64,000 bases of DNA, taken from the NCBI RefSeq assembly GCF_025144995.1, contig NZ_CP102250.1, positions 2,170,001-2,234,000 on the forward strand, written 5' to 3'. This document shows, in pieces, positions 16,097 to 26,873 of the stretch. Numbering within the stretch: position 1 is the first letter of the stretch; each line of letters opens with the position of its first letter. Source of the DNA: Alistipes indistinctus YIT 12060. GTDB lineage: Bacteria; Bacteroidota; Bacteroidia; Bacteroidales; Rikenellaceae. Under the pieces are notes generated by a model. That model had not been told where the DNA came from. It saw only the letters and a program-made list of their open reading frames with translations, and did not search any database. The position numbers and the translations under genes were made by a program.

Positions 16097-17047
16097 ATGA
16101 TTACCATCTACCTCAAGCAATTCAACAAGATCGTCCGCAACGCCGACGTCAAGCTGTTCGACGAACTGGGTTACGACGACATTCTGTGGATCGACCTGCT
16201 CACCCCTTCGATCAAGGAGCAGAAGGCGGTCGAAAACTTCATGGAGATCAACCTCCAGACCCAGCAGCAGGTCGAGGAGATCGAGAGTTCGTCGAAATAC
16301 TCCGAAACCGAGAATGCGATCATCTGCAACTCGAACTTCTTCATGCCCTATACAGAGACCTTCGCCATCGAACCGGTCTCGTTCATCATCGCCGAGGGGG
16401 TGCTCGTCTCGGTGCGCAACGCCGAGTTCCGGACCTTCACCGAGGCGGCCAAGCGCCTGCAGATGAACTACCGCGCCTATGCCACCGGCTACCATGTGCT
16501 GGTGTCGATCCTCGAGGTGCGCATCGACTACGACGCCGACCTGGTCGAAGCGCTGGCCAAGAACATCGCCGCGCTGAGCAAGGAGGTGAACATCAGCGAA
16601 CAGATCGGCCGCGAAACCCTCCAGCGCATCAGCCACCTGCAGGAGAATACGATGCTGATCCGCGAGAACATCTTCGACCGGCAGCGGGTGCTGTCGGGCA
16701 TCCAGCGCAGCGAACGCTTCCCGAACGACGTCTATCCCCGCCTGACGCTGATGATCAAGGACGTTAATTCGCTGATCAGCCACGCCGACTTCAGTTCCGA
16801 ACGCCTCGATTACCTGCAGGACACGGCGCTCGGTCTGATCAACATCGAGCAGAGCAACGTGACGAAGATCTTTACCGTCGCGGCGCTGTTCTTCATGCCG
16901 CCGACCATGATCGCGAGTATCTACGGCATGAACTTCGCCTACATCCAGGAGCTGCACTGGAAGTACGGTTATCCGTTCGCGCTGGGGCTGATGGTGGTCG
17001 TCTCCGCGCTCACGTACCTGTTCTTCCGCTGGAAAAAGTGGCTGTAA
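16097..17047 (+). CDS. corA: CorA-family magnesium/divalent cation transporter
   Basis: 316 residues with a long cytoplasmic alpha/beta and coiled N-terminal domain and two C-terminal membrane helices (about 258-278 and 292-311). The first helix ends in the family signature YGMNF (selectivity GMN loop), and the basic RWKKWL tail follows the second. These features define CorA pentameric channels, normally for Mg2+ (some members carry Co2+, Ni2+ or Zn2+). It lies 162 nt after mqnA with its own spacing; co-transcription is possible. Confidence 0.95.
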   Translation: MITIYLKQFNKIVRNADVKLFDELGYDDILWIDLLTPSIKEQKAVENFMEINLQTQQQVEEIESSSKYSETENAIICNSNFFMPYTETFAIEPVSFIIAEGVLVSVRNAEFRTFTEAAKRLQMNYRAYATGYHVLVSILEVRIDYDADLVEALAKNIAALSKEVNISEQIGRETLQRISHLQENTMLIRENIFDRQRVLSGIQRSERFPNDVYPRLTLMIKDVNSLISHADFSSERLDYLQDTALGLINIEQSNVTKIFTVAALFFMPPTMIASIYGMNFAYIQELHWKYGYPFALGLMVVVSALTYLFFRWKKWL

Positions 17048-17270
17048 GCCCTCCGCCGCGGGAATTTGCTCCTTGGACAATGAATGTCTGCGGGTACCCG
17101 CAAAGGTCCCGCGTGTCGGCCGGTACTGGCCGGGCCGGTGTTGCGGATCCCTCCTCGGCAGGATGCCGACTCCGGAATGTTCCCGGCCGGCCGGAGACTA
17201 TTTGTCCTCCGAAAGCCGGGATTTGTGGTCTGGGGGCCGAAAAAATGAGGATTCTTCGGGGATTAGTTGC

Positions 17271-17297
17271 TTGGTTTTGAAAAAAATATTAGTTTTG
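17271..17297 (+). promoter_or_regulatory. rpsO promoter
   Basis: TAGTTTTG at 17290-17297 matches TAnnTTTG exactly. TTGG at 17271 is 16 nt upstream, a slightly short -33 spacing. Confidence 0.6.
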
Positions 17298-17308
17298 CAA
17301 TCGCTTTG

Positions 17309-17323
17309 AGAAGACTTTCTTCT
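17309..17323 (+). promoter_or_regulatory. Small hairpin in rpsO leader
   Basis: AGAAGA-CTT-TCTTCT, a perfect 6-bp stem just downstream of the predicted transcription start, followed by a purine-rich GAGGGGGGAAG stretch. It could take part in S15 autoregulation; that is inference from its position only. Confidence 0.3.
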
Positions 17324-17370
17324 GAGGGGGGAAGTAGCCAAGGCGAAAAAAACCAAATAAATTACACGAA

Positions 17371-17643
17371 ATGGGTTATTTAGAATCAGACAAAAAGCAG
17401 GAGCTTTTTGCAAACTACGGGAAGTCTAACACCGACACCGGCTCGGCAGAGAGCCAGATCGCGCTGTTTTCCTACCGTATCAGCCACCTCACCGAACACA
17501 TGAAACAAAACAAGCACGACTACGGCACGCAGCGTTCGCTGCTCCGCCTGGTGGGTAAGCGCCGCCGTCTGCTTGACTATCTGAAGAAGGTGGATATCGA
17601 GCGGTACCGGGCCATCATCAAGGCTCTGAACCTGAGAAAATAG
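17371..17643 (+). CDS. rpsO: 30S ribosomal protein S15
   Basis: 90-residue primary rRNA-binding protein of the small subunit platform. The sequence has the full set of S15 signatures: DTGSAESQIALFSYRI, HLTEHMKQNKHDYGTQRSLLRLVGKRRRLLDYLK and the C-terminal YRAIIKALNLRK end (given here in separate conserved blocks). It is followed by an intrinsic terminator and then pnp, the same neighbour order as in many bacteria. Confidence 0.98.
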   Translation: MGYLESDKKQELFANYGKSNTDTGSAESQIALFSYRISHLTEHMKQNKHDYGTQRSLLRLVGKRRRLLDYLKKVDIERYRAIIKALNLRK

Positions 17644-17675
17644 CCGCGCACCGTATGCGCAACGAGATGAATGGG

Positions 17676-17710
17676 GCTGTCCTTACCGGGGACAGCTTTA
17701 TTCTCTTTTA
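17676..17710 (+). terminator. Intrinsic terminator after rpsO
   Basis: GCTGTCC (17676-17682) pairs with GGACAGC (17690-17696), followed by TTTATTCTCTTTT. Confidence 0.75.
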
Positions 17711-17914
17711 AAAAAGCCGTCCGGACCGCTCGGAAAGGGCCGGAATCGCCCGGGCTTTCCGGTTGGGCCGGAGCAGGCGGGCAGCGCGCTCCGGACGATT
17801 CCGGGGCGGATAGGCCCGGGAAGCTGTGAGAGTGCCGGGACTGAAGGCGCGCAGACGGAAAAATGGACGAAGCAGAGACAAGAGACAGAAAACAAATAAT
17901 TAACAGGACAAAGG

Positions 17915-20119
17915 ATGTTGTATAATGCCACACAGAAGGTGATTCAGCTCAGCGGAGGCCGCGAGATCGTCATCGAAACAGGAAAATTAGCGAAGCAGGC
18001 CGACGGGTCGGTCGTTGTGAAACAGGGGAACACGATGCTGCTGGCCACCGTAGTTGCCGCCAAGGAGCCCAAACCCGACTGCGATTTCATGCCGCTGTCG
18101 GTCGAATACAAAGAGAAATACGCCGCTGCGGGCCGTTTCCCCGGAGGCTTCCTCAAGCGTGAGGCCCGCCCTTCGGATTACGAAATCCTGGTTTCGCGAC
18201 TGATCGACCGCGCGTTGCGCCCGCTGTTCCCTTCGGATTTCCACGCCGAGGTATTCGTACAGGTCAACCTCATTTCGGCCGACAAGGACATTATGCCCGA
18301 CGCGCTGGCCGGACTGGCCGCTTCGGCGGCGCTGGCCGTATCGGACGTGCCGTTCGCCGGCCCGATCTCCGAGGTGCGCGTTGCCCGCATTAACGGCGAG
18401 CTGGTGATCAATCCCACCTTCACGCAGAATGCCGACGCCGACCTGGACATCATGGTAGGCGCCACCTACGACAACATCCTGATGGTCGAAGGCGAAATGA
18501 AAGAGGTTTCGGAAGCCGAGATGCTTGAAGCGATCAAGTTTGCGCACGCCGAAATCAAAAAGCACTGCCAGGCCCAGATGGAATTGAGCAAGGAGCTGGG
18601 CAAAGACGTGAAGCGCACCTATTGCCACGAGACCAACGACGAGGCCCTTCGCGAGAAGGTGATCGCCGAAACCTACGACAAGGCTTACGCCATTGCCCGC
18701 GAACGTTCGGCCAAGCACGAGCGCAGCGACAAGTTCGATGCGCTGGAGGAGGAGTTCTGCGCACAGTTCTCCGAAGAGGAGCTTGCCGAGAAGCGCCCGC
18801 TCATCAAGCGTTACTTCCACGACGACGTATTGAAGAAAGCGATGCGCAACATGATCCTCGACGAGGGGATCCGCCTCGACGGCCGCTCGACCACCGAGAT
18901 TCGCCCGATCTGGTGCGAAGTGGGTTACCTGCCCTGCGCGCACGGTTCGGCCATCTTCACCCGCGGCGAGACGCAGTCGCTGACGACCGTTACGCTCGGT
19001 ACGAAGCTCGACGAAAAGCAGATCGACGACGTGTTGTTCAAAGGTTCGGAGCAATTCGTACTGCACTACAACTTCCCGCCGTTCTCCACCGGCGAGGCCC
19101 GTCCCGCACGCGGCCTCTCGCGCCGCGAGATCGGCCACGGCAACCTCGCCTGGCGCGCCCTCAAACCGATGGTTCCCGTCGGAGAGGAGAATCCCTACGC
19201 CGTACGCGTGGTGTCGGATATCCTCGAGTCGAACGGCTCGTCGTCGATGGCTACCGTCTGCGCCGGTACGCTCGCGCTGATGGATGCCGGCGTCAAGATC
19301 AAAAAACCGGTTTCGGGTATCGCGATGGGTCTGATCACCGACACGAAATCAGGAAAATATGCCGTGTTGTCGGACATCCTCGGCGATGAGGACCACCTCG
19401 GCGATATGGACTTCAAAGTGACTGGTACTAAGGACGGTATCACTGCCACCCAGATGGATATCAAGGTCGACGGCCTCTCGTACGAGGTGATGGCCAACGC
19501 ATTGGAGCAGGCCAAACAGGGCCGCATGCACATTCTCGGCAAGATTCTTGAAGCTATGCCTGCACCGAGGGAGGACTACAAACCTTTCGTGCCGCGTATC
19601 GTCCAGATCACTATCCCGCAGGAGTTTATCGGCGCCGTGATCGGCCCGGGCGGCAAGGTGATCCAGGAAATCCAGAAGACCACCGGAACGACCATCACGA
19701 TCACCGAGAAGGACAGCAAGGGTTTCGTGGACATCTTCGGCGAGAACAAGGAGGCGCTCGATGCTGCGCTCGACCGCATCAAGGGTATCGTAGCGATTCC
19801 GGAAGTAGGCGAAATTTATACGGGGAAAATCCGTTCGATCGTCGCTTTCGGCGCGTTTGTTGAGATCATGCCCGGTAAGGACGGCCTGCTGCACATCTCC
19901 GAGATCGGCAACAAGCGTTACGAGACGATGGAGGAGACCGGACTCAAGGAAGGCGACACGATCGAGGTGAAACTCATCGGGTTGGATCCCAAGAACGGCA
20001 AACTCAAACTCTCCCGCAAAGTGCTGCTTCCGGGCGGCGAAAAGTCCGAGGAGAAGGGCGAAGGCCGTCCTGAACGCCGCGAAGGCCACCACGCTCACCG
20101 CAGGGAGGAACGCAAATAG
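17915..20119 (+). CDS. pnp: Polyribonucleotide nucleotidyltransferase (PNPase)
   Basis: Phosphorolytic 3'-5' exoribonuclease of the RNA degradation machinery. The 734-residue protein has two RNase PH-like domains (about 10-230 and 320-540) joined by an all-helical segment, a KH domain with [14 protein letters not shown] (near 570) and an S1 domain with [18 protein letters not shown] (near 635). The phosphate-binding/catalytic region around the second core ([20 protein letters not shown]) is intact. The C-terminal tail after the S1 domain is short, charged and His/Arg-rich. The codon choice is more restricted than in its neighbours, as expected of a well-expressed gene. Confidence 0.98.
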   Translation: MLYNATQKVIQLSGGREIVIETGKLAKQADGSVVVKQGNTMLLATVVAAKEPKPDCDFMPLSVEYKEKYAAAGRFPGGFLKREARPSDYEILVSRLIDRALRPLFPSDFHAEVFVQVNLISADKDIMPDALAGLAASAALAVSDVPFAGPISEVRVARINGELVINPTFTQNADADLDIMVGATYDNILMVEGEMKEVSEAEMLEAIKFAHAEIKKHCQAQMELSKELGKDVKRTYCHETNDEALREKVIAETYDKAYAIARERSAKHERSDKFDALEEEFCAQFSEEELAEKRPLIKRYFHDDVLKKAMRNMILDEGIRLDGRSTTEIRPIWCEVGYLPCAHGSAIFTRGETQSLTTVTLGTKLDEKQIDDVLFKGSEQFVLHYNFPPFSTGEARPARGLSRREIGHGNLAWRALKPMVPVGEENPYAVRVVSDILESNGSSSMATVCAGTLALMDAGVKIKKPVSGIAMGLITDTKSGKYAVLSDILGDEDHLGDMDFKVTGTKDGITATQMDIKVDGLSYEVMANALEQAKQGRMHILGKILEAMPAPREDYKPFVPRIVQITIPQEFIGAVIGPGGKVIQEIQKTTGTTITITEKDSKGFVDIFGENKEALDAALDRIKGIVAIPEVGEIYTGKIRSIVAFGAFVEIMPGKDGLLHISEIGNKRYETMEETGLKEGDTIEVKLIGLDPKNGKLKLSRKVLLPGGEKSEEKGEGRPERREGHHAHRREERK

Positions 20120-20184
20120 GGATAAACGATAGATTGTGAACCGAAAGCGCTGCAGCGCGCACACCGAAAAAAAATCGGAAAAGC

Positions 20185-20216
20185 TTGAGGTTTTCCAAAA
20201 TATATTTCTATTTTTG
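20185..20216 (+). promoter_or_regulatory. Strong promoter for the TPR lipoprotein gene
   Basis: TTG at 20185-20187, a 21-nt spacer, then TATTTTTG at 20209-20216 (exact TAnnTTTG) in an AT-rich context, 68 nt before the start codon. Confidence 0.75.
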
Positions 20217-20283
20217 TGGCTACCAATGCGATTAGTGCAAAACGAAAGAGAATACATATTTAATTAACTTTAAAACACTGATT

Positions 20284-21966
20284 ATGAAAAGGTTTGTAAA
20301 AGTAAGCTTGATGCTCGCTTCTGCAGCGGTCCTGCTCTCCAGCTGTAACTGCTACAAGAAAATGGCAAAAAACGCTGACGATGTGAACATCACCTGCACG
20401 CCGACCGTGCTGTCGCTGAAGGGTAATACCGTTTCAGCCGATATCACCGTTACCTACCCCGCCGCCTACTTCAACAAGAAGGCGGTCCTGAAGGTGACCC
20501 CCGTTCTGGTATTCGAAGGCGGTGAAATCACCGGTACTCCGAAGTACGTTCAGGGCGAAAAGGTGAAAGACAACTACACCGTTATTGCCAAAAAACAGGG
20601 CGGCTCTTACACTCAGACCGTGACTTTCCCGTACGATTCTCGCGCTGACCTCTGCACGATGGAGCTTCGCGTGGAAGGCAAATGCGCCAAGGGCAAGCAC
20701 AGCGAATTCACCCCGATCGCCGCTATTCCGGTGGCTCAGGGCATCAGCACCATCCAGAAGCTGGCTGACAACGCTGCCGGCCTGGCCATCATGCCGGACA
20801 ACTTCAAACGCGTGACGACCATCTCTCAGGGTGCCGAGATCATGTACCTGATCAACCGTGCGAACGTTCGCAAGGGCGAGCTGACCAAAGAGCAGATCAA
20901 AATGTTCGAGGATTTCGTGAAAGAGTATTCGAACAAAGACCGCGCAACGCTGGGCAACATCTACGCCAAGGGTTACGCTTCTCCCGACGGCCCGCTGGCT
21001 TTCAACGACAAACTGTCGAAAGAGCGTAGCCAGACCGGCCAGAAGGCCATCAGCGAGCAGCTGAAAGACGTGAAAAACGCCAAGTACGACATCGCCGCTT
21101 ACGGTGAGGACTGGGAAGGTTTCAAGGAACTGGTTTCCGCATCGGACATCAAGGACAAGGATCTGATCCTGCAGGTTCTGGCCATGTACGACAACCCCGT
21201 GAAACGTGACGAAGAGATCCGCAACATGTCGTCGGTATTCGACGTACTGGCTAAGGAGATCCTGCCGCAGCTGCGCCGCACGAAACTCTCTGCCGACGTG
21301 GACATCGAAGGCCGTACCGACGCTGAGATCCTGGCTGCCGTTTCCGGCAACATCGACGTGCTGAACGAAGAGGAGATGCTTTACGGTGCAACGCTGACCG
21401 GCGATGCTGCCCTGAAGATCAAAGCTTACAAGGCTGCCGCTACCAAATTCAACAGCGCCCGCGGTTACAACAACATGGGTGTGGTTCTGGGTCAGACCGG
21501 CAAAGCCGGCGAGGCTAAGAGCGCTATCGAGAAGGCCGCTACGTTGAGCAACGACCCGATCATCAGCAACAACCTGGGTGTTCTGGCCCTGATGAACGGC
21601 GACGTGGCCAAGGCTAAGAGCTACCTCTCCGCACTGAGCATCCCGCAGGCTCGCAAGAGCATGGGTCTGGTGAACCTGGCTGAAGGCAACTACGCTGAGG
21701 CTGCCCGCGCACTGGACGGCTACAACCTGGCTGTCGCAGAGGTGCTGAACGGCAACCTGGCAAAAGCTAAATCGGTTCTGAGCGGCGACAACTCCGCACA
21801 GGCTGACTACCTGAAAGCCATCATCGCTATGCGTGAAGGCAACAGCAGCTCGGCTATCGCCAACCTGAAGAGCGCCATTTCGAAGAACAGCGCTTACAAG
21901 GCTAAAGCTGCCAAAGACGTAGAGTTCGCGAAACTGTTCGGTACCACCGAATTCCTCGCCCTCTAA
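20284..21966 (+). CDS. Outer-membrane-type lipoprotein with OmpA-like and TPR segments
   Basis: 560-residue lipoprotein (signal peptide with lipobox LLSSC, Cys21). The N-terminal half has beta-rich repeats; a central segment near residues 210-275 (AKGYASPDGPLAFNDKLSKERSQ) resembles the OmpA-C type peptidoglycan-binding fold. The C-terminal third is made of alanine-rich TPR-like helical repeats. Similar lipoproteins are widespread in Bacteroidales and probably sit on the periplasmic face of the outer membrane. It is preceded by the best-matching promoter of the window, followed by a strong terminator, and uses unusually many GCT, GTT and CTG codons for this GC-rich context, so it is probably one of the most abundant proteins. 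Its exact partner is unknown. Confidence 0.75.
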   Translation: MKRFVKVSLMLASAAVLLSSCNCYKKMAKNADDVNITCTPTVLSLKGNTVSADITVTYPAAYFNKKAVLKVTPVLVFEGGEITGTPKYVQGEKVKDNYTVIAKKQGGSYTQTVTFPYDSRADLCTMELRVEGKCAKGKHSEFTPIAAIPVAQGISTIQKLADNAAGLAIMPDNFKRVTTISQGAEIMYLINRANVRKGELTKEQIKMFEDFVKEYSNKDRATLGNIYAKGYASPDGPLAFNDKLSKERSQTGQKAISEQLKDVKNAKYDIAAYGEDWEGFKELVSASDIKDKDLILQVLAMYDNPVKRDEEIRNMSSVFDVLAKEILPQLRRTKLSADVDIEGRTDAEILAAVSGNIDVLNEEEMLYGATLTGDAALKIKAYKAAATKFNSARGYNNMGVVLGQTGKAGEAKSAIEKAATLSNDPIISNNLGVLALMNGDVAKAKSYLSALSIPQARKSMGLVNLAEGNYAEAARALDGYNLAVAEVLNGNLAKAKSVLSGDNSAQADYLKAIIAMREGNSSSAIANLKSAISKNSAYKAKAAKDVEFAKLFGTTEFLAL

Positions 21967-22017
21967 TCTTTAGCGAAGGACTGCGCCCGTCCGGAAGGAG
22001 AACGCAGGATGAAACGA

Positions 22018-22056
22018 GCAGGCCGCCCATCGGGCGGCCTGCTTCATTTTTTGTTT
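22018..22056 (+). terminator. Strong intrinsic terminator
   Basis: GCAGGCCGCCC / GGGCGGCCTGC, an 11-bp perfect stem with a 3-nt loop, followed by TTCATTTTTTG. Ends the lipoprotein transcript. Confidence 0.93.
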
Positions 22057-22250
22057 TACAGGGCCGCTGTCGGACCCGTGAAAACCGTATTGTATGTGGG
22101 GTCGGACCGGGAGCGGTACGCAAGTGGTGAAACCGGCGCAGTCCTGCGGTCGTACGGGAATCCGGATCGGTTGCAGCGGAAGTAGGGAATGGCGGCCATT
22201 TCCGGCACGGTTTTTTCAGCATCGAAAGTGTTGATTAAAAAGCGTGTGCA

Positions 22251-22931
22251 ATGGTTGAAAGTATTGTGGTCAAAGTCCTGGTCGGAATGCTGGGGGTCCT
22301 CTTTTTCCTGCGGATTTCGGGGAAAACGCAGATGGCGCAGCTCACGCCGCTCGATTCGGTCAATGCATTCGTACTCGGGGCATTGGTCGGCGGCGTGGTG
22401 TACAATCCGGACCTCTCGGCCTGGTACATGGTCCTCGCGCTCGGCGTCTGGACCGTGTTCAACCTGTTGATCCGCTTCCTGCTGCGCTTCAAGCACCTGC
22501 GCAGGCTGATCAAGGGCGATACGGTGATGATCGTGCAGGGCGGCAAGATCAACCTGAAGGAGTTCCGTCGCAACGGCCTCGAGATGGAGCAGTTTCGTAC
22601 TATGCTGCGTGAAAACGGTATTTTTTCGATGTTCGAAGTGGATGAAGTGCGCTTCGAGACGAACGGCCGGCTGACGGTTTCACGGCGCGGCGACCGTTTG
22701 CAGTCTTACCTGCTGGTGAACAACGGCGCCGTGCTGGAGAGTTCGCTGCGCAGCGCCGGACAGACCGCGGAGTGGCTCGCCGAAAATCTCCGTAAATTGG
22801 GGTACGACACGCCTTCGGACCTGTTTTGTGTCGAGTGGACGCCTTCGCAGGGGTTTTACATACAGCCCAAAAACGAACCGGATGCTGCGACGGGAGCCGT
22901 GTCCGATCCGGTAGAGACGGTTTGTAACTGA
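22251..22931 (+). CDS. DUF421 (YetF-like) membrane protein
   Basis: 226 residues with three N-terminal membrane helices (about 5-22, 38-52, 58-76) and a cytoplasmic alpha/beta C-terminal domain. The family block FRISGKTQMAQLTPLDSV and the later GLEMEQFRTMLRENGIFSMFEVDEV-type segment (here split: residues 104-116 and 117-128) match DUF421/YetF, whose role is unknown beyond links to envelope and spore physiology in other phyla. It lies between the lipoprotein terminator and the MscS gene and may be transcribed with the latter. Confidence 0.85.
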   Translation: MVESIVVKVLVGMLGVLFFLRISGKTQMAQLTPLDSVNAFVLGALVGGVVYNPDLSAWYMVLALGVWTVFNLLIRFLLRFKHLRRLIKGDTVMIVQGGKINLKEFRRNGLEMEQFRTMLRENGIFSMFEVDEVRFETNGRLTVSRRGDRLQSYLLVNNGAVLESSLRSAGQTAEWLAENLRKLGYDTPSDLFCVEWTPSQGFYIQPKNEPDAATGAVSDPVETVCN

Positions 22932-23111
22932 TTGTCCCGTCCTTTCCGGATTCTTGCCGGTGAAAAGGATCGGAAGGCTTTGCGGCAGGATATCCCATGC
23001 CCTGTGCCGCCGCGAATATCGGCAGGGGGGCGATGGGAATCCGCTCGGAAGCAGCAGGCTGCTTCCGGGTGAATGCCTCTATATATTGAACATTAATGCA
23101 GAAGAACGATT

Positions 23112-24494
23112 ATGAATACAAGTGAATTCGCTCAAACTTTGTTGCATTGGATCAAAGAATTTCTCTCGTGGATAGGTATTCCGAGGCACATGCTCGATCA
23201 GCTGGACGAGGCGCTGTTCCTGGTCCTGATCGTCGTGATAGCCTTCGCCTTTGCCGCTATCGTTCATACCTTGGCCGTGCGTTTTACCCGGAGGATATTG
23301 GAACGTAAGAATGTCAGCTTCCTCGGTTCGTTGGCCAAATATAACGTATTGCGGAAACTGACGGCCATTATCCCGCCCCTGATGATTTCGGCCCTGCTGC
23401 CTTTCGCTTTCGACAGCAAATCCGAGTGGTACGTCGTCAGTGAGAAAGTTACGTGGATCTATTTTTTCATAGCATTGATCTTCTCCGTCAATGCGATATT
23501 GAATACGGTGGGGGATGCGCTGAAAAGCGAGCAGCAGCTGCAGAACCGCCCGATGAAAGGCTTTATCCAGATCTTCCAGGTGATTTTTTCCTGTATCGCC
23601 GTGATCGTCATCGTCTCCATCCTGATCAACAAATCGCCGTTCAACCTGATTACGGGACTGGGCGCTTTTGCCGCCGTCCTGATGCTGGTCTTCAAGGATA
23701 CCATTCTGGGTTTCGTCGCGGGAGTGCTGATTTCGCAGAACGACATGGTCCGTATCGGCGACTGGATAGAGATGCCGCAAAACAATGTGAACGGGGTTGT
23801 GACCGATATCTCCCTGAATGTCGTCAAAGTCCGGAATTTCGATAATACGATCGTTACCGTTCCCCCCTATTCGCTGGTATCGGGCTCTTTTATCAACTGG
23901 CGGGGCATGAGCGACTCCGGCGGTCGCCGCATCATGCGCGAATATGCGCTGAAACTCGATTACATAAAACCTTGTACGCCGGAATTCCTGGAGAAGATGA
24001 AGGCTTTCGACGACGAGCTGGCGCAGTTCATCACCGGCAAGCAGCAACAGGCCGCCGAAGGCCGGGTCGCCAACACGGATAACCCCGCCGGGTTGGTGAA
24101 CGGTACCATCGATACCAATGTCGGTTTGTTACGGGCTTATATGGCCCTGTATCTGAGGCGCCATCCCTTTATCAACAAGGATCTGGACCTGATGGTGCGC
24201 ACGCTGGCCCCGACCGGGAACGGACTGCCCGTGCAGATTTACTGCTTTTCCTCCAACAAGAACTGGCCGAGCTACGAGTCCATTCAGGCCGAGATCATGG
24301 AACATTTCGTATCCGTATTACCGGTGTTTGAATTGTATGCGTTCCAGAGCGCCGATGCGCGTGATACGATCATCAGCGGTTTGATCGAGTCCGGGAAAGT
24401 CGATTTGTCGGCTGTCGGGGGGATCCCCTGGCTCAGCGTGCTGCCGACAGGAGGCCAGGAGTCACCCGGGAAGCCGGGAGCGACAAAAAATTAG
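23112..24494 (+). CDS. MscS-family mechanosensitive ion channel (YbdG-like)
   Basis: 460 residues with about five membrane segments, then the MscS pore and beta domain: the pore helix around LITGLGAFAAVLMLVFKDTI (near 180-200) and the following FVAGVLISQNDMVRIGDWIE. The large soluble C-terminal part (over 200 residues) and overall length resemble the YbdG/MscM subgroup rather than small MscS. Such channels release solutes upon hypo-osmotic shock in the inner membrane. Confidence 0.9.
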   Translation: MNTSEFAQTLLHWIKEFLSWIGIPRHMLDQLDEALFLVLIVVIAFAFAAIVHTLAVRFTRRILERKNVSFLGSLAKYNVLRKLTAIIPPLMISALLPFAFDSKSEWYVVSEKVTWIYFFIALIFSVNAILNTVGDALKSEQQLQNRPMKGFIQIFQVIFSCIAVIVIVSILINKSPFNLITGLGAFAAVLMLVFKDTILGFVAGVLISQNDMVRIGDWIEMPQNNVNGVVTDISLNVVKVRNFDNTIVTVPPYSLVSGSFINWRGMSDSGGRRIMREYALKLDYIKPCTPEFLEKMKAFDDELAQFITGKQQQAAEGRVANTDNPAGLVNGTIDTNVGLLRAYMALYLRRHPFINKDLDLMVRTLAPTGNGLPVQIYCFSSNKNWPSYESIQAEIMEHFVSVLPVFELYAFQSADARDTIISGLIESGKVDLSAVGGIPWLSVLPTGGQESPGKPGATKN

Positions 24495-24609
24495 ATCGTC
24501 CCTTCTTTATGTGCCCGTACCTTCGCATGGGGCTTGGGTACACTTTGGGTACACGGTGCGGGATCCGGTCGGTTCTCCTTTGTGCGTCAGCTCGGTCTCG
24601 CTTCGCGTG

Positions 24610-26868
24610 TCAGCTGTTCAGCGCGGAACCCGCCCTGAACCAGCCGATCTGCTGCTCGTTGTAGGTGTGCAGCGCTTCGAAGCTCTCCGAGGTGCCGTCG
24701 CTGTGCAGCAGCGTGATCGTCATGCGGCTGCCGGGTGCGAACGTTTTGAGTCCGGTAACCGAGATGCGGTCGTCCTCGCGGATGCGGTCGTAGTCGGCTC
24801 CGTCGGCGAAGGTGAGCGCCAGCATGCCCTGTTTTTTGAGGTTCGTCTCGTGGATGCGCGCGAAAGATTTGACCAGTACGACCTTCGCGTTCAGGAAGCG
24901 CGGTTCGAGCGCCGCGTGCTCGCGCGACGACCCTTCGCCGTAGTTCTCCTCTGCGACGATGATCGAGCCGATGCCCTGCGCCTTGAGCTGTTTGGCTACG
25001 GCCGAAACGCCCTCGTATGCGCCCGTGAGCGGGTTCAGGACGCTGTTCGTCTGGCCGTTGAAACGGTTTACGGCTCCCATCAGCAGGTTGTCCGAGATAT
25101 TCTCCAGGTGGCCCCGGAAGCGCAGCCAGGGACCTGCCATCGAGATGTGGTCGGTCGTGCATTTGCCTGCGGCCTGGATCAACAGGCGCAGCTCCGTGAA
25201 GTCGCCCCCGTCCCACGGCGCGAACGGTTCGAGCCGTTGCAGCCGTTTCGACTGCGGGTCGATCGCCACCTCGCCGCGGTTCGCGGTGTCGGGCGCAATG
25301 TAGCCGTTATCCTTCACGCCGAAGCCCTGACGCGGCAGCTCGTCGCCCTGCGGCGGGTCGAGGCGCACGGGTTCGCCCTTTTCGTTCGTGAGCGTGTCGG
25401 TGAGCGGGTTGAAAGTCAGGTCGCCCGCGATCGTAAGTGCCGTCACCAGTTCGGGCGACGCGACGAAGGCGTGCGTGTTGGGGTTGCCGTCGGCGCGTTT
25501 TGCGAAGTTGCGGTTGAACGACGTGACGATCGAGTTCGGGCGCGTCGGGTCGTCGGTGTGGCGGGCCCACTGCCCGATGCAGGGGCCGCATGCGTTGGCC
25601 ATGATCACGCCGCCGATGGCGGTCAGGTCCCCCAGGATGCCGTCGCGCTCGGCCGTGTAACGAACCTGCTCCGAGCCCGGGTTGATGATGAACTCCGCTT
25701 TCACTTTCAAATCTTTGGTTTTGGCCTGGCGCGCCACCGAAGCGGCGCGGCCCATGTCCTGGTACGAGGAGTTCGTGCAGGAACCCACCAGGCCGACCTC
25801 CATCTGCTGCGGGATACCCTTTTCGCGGACGAAGGCGCCGAATTCGGAGATCGTGTGCGCGGCGTCGGGCGTGAACGGACCGTTGATATAGGGTTCGAGC
25901 GCCGAAAGGTCGATCTCGATTACGCGGTCGTAATACTTTCCGGGATCGGCGGCTACCTCGGCGTCGGCCCGCAGGTTGTCGCCGAGCGCGTTCGCACCGT
26001 CGGCCACTTCGGTGCGGCCCGTCGCCCGCAGGTAACGTTCCATCGCCTCGTCGTAGGGGAAGAGCGAACAGGTGGCGCCCACTTCGGCGCCCATGTTGCA
26101 GATCGTGGCTTTGCCGGTGGCCGAGAGCGCCGCCGCACCGTCGCCGAAGTATTCGATCACGGCGTTGGTGCCTCCCTTGACGGTGAGGATGCCGGCCAGT
26201 TTCAGGATCACATCTTTCGGCGAAGCCCATCCGCCCAGTTTTCCGGTGAGCTTCACGCCGATGATCTTCGGCATCTTCAGCTCCCAGGGGATGCCCGCCA
26301 TCACGTCGACGGCATCCGCGCCGCCCACGCCGATCGCGATCATGCCCAGGCCCCCGGCGTTGGGGGTGTGCGAGTCGGTGCCGACCATCATGCCGCCCGG
26401 GAACGCATAGTTCTCCAGCACGACCTGGTGGATGATCCCGGCGCCGGGCTTCCAGAAGCCGATGCCGTAGCGGTTCGACACGCTGCTGAGGAAGCCGTAC
26501 ACTTCGCGATTCGCACTGTTGGCCGTGGGCAGGTCTTTGTCCGCGCCCATGTCGGCCTGGATCAGGTGGTCGCAGTGCACCGAGGCGGGGACGGCCGAAC
26601 GGTCGCGTCCGGCGTTCATGAATTGCAGCAGCGCCATCTGCGCCGTCGCGTCCTGCATCGCCACGCGGTCGGGACGGAAATTGACGTAGTCCGTGCCGCG
26701 GACGTAGGCGTGCCCGATGGGCAGTTTCGTCCCGTCGGCGTCGAACAGGTGCGCGTAAAGGATTTTCTCGGTGAGTGTCAGCGGCGTGCCGGCGGCCTTG
26801 CGGGCGGCATCGACGCGGTTGGCGAAGGTTCCGTAAACGGTACGGATCAAATCGAGGTCGAACAGCAT
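24610..26868 (-). CDS. acnA: Aconitate hydratase
   Basis: [4Fe-4S] enzyme interconverting citrate and isocitrate in the TCA cycle and glutamate synthesis. Start [10 protein letters not shown] gives 752 residues, typical of the mitochondrial-type aconitases found in Bacteroidetes. The cluster cysteines are Cys364 (GSCTNSS) and Cys427/Cys430 (NACGPC); [13 protein letters not shown] (163-175) and the swivel-domain [19 protein letters not shown] block are present. The frame is open far upstream but that part belongs to the antisense/overlap of the preceding gene. The ATG is only 5 nt past the stop of the PH-like membrane protein, so translation is coupled. Symbol given by function, not by subtype. 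Confidence 0.96.
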   Translation of the reverse strand: MLFDLDLIRTVYGTFANRVDAARKAAGTPLTLTEKILYAHLFDADGTKLPIGHAYVRGTDYVNFRPDRVAMQDATAQMALLQFMNAGRDRSAVPASVHCDHLIQADMGADKDLPTANSANREVYGFLSSVSNRYGIGFWKPGAGIIHQVVLENYAFPGGMMVGTDSHTPNAGGLGMIAIGVGGADAVDVMAGIPWELKMPKIIGVKLTGKLGGWASPKDVILKLAGILTVKGGTNAVIEYFGDGAAALSATGKATICNMGAEVGATCSLFPYDEAMERYLRATGRTEVADGANALGDNLRADAEVAADPGKYYDRVIEIDLSALEPYINGPFTPDAAHTISEFGAFVREKGIPQQMEVGLVGSCTNSSYQDMGRAASVARQAKTKDLKVKAEFIINPGSEQVRYTAERDGILGDLTAIGGVIMANACGPCIGQWARHTDDPTRPNSIVTSFNRNFAKRADGNPNTHAFVASPELVTALTIAGDLTFNPLTDTLTNEKGEPVRLDPPQGDELPRQGFGVKDNGYIAPDTANRGEVAIDPQSKRLQRLEPFAPWDGGDFTELRLLIQAAGKCTTDHISMAGPWLRFRGHLENISDNLLMGAVNRFNGQTNSVLNPLTGAYEGVSAVAKQLKAQGIGSIIVAEENYGEGSSREHAALEPRFLNAKVVLVKSFARIHETNLKKQGMLALTFADGADYDRIREDDRISVTGLKTFAPGSRMTITLLHSDGTSESFEALHTYNEQQIGWFRAGSALNS

Positions 26869-26873
26869 CTTTT

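Larger units (their letters stand above)
17048..17370 (+). other. rpsO upstream region
   Basis: 323 nt, no gene seen. The left part is GC-rich spacer; the right part holds the rpsO promoter box (17290-17297) and a leader with a small perfect hairpin (17309-17323). Confidence 0.5.
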
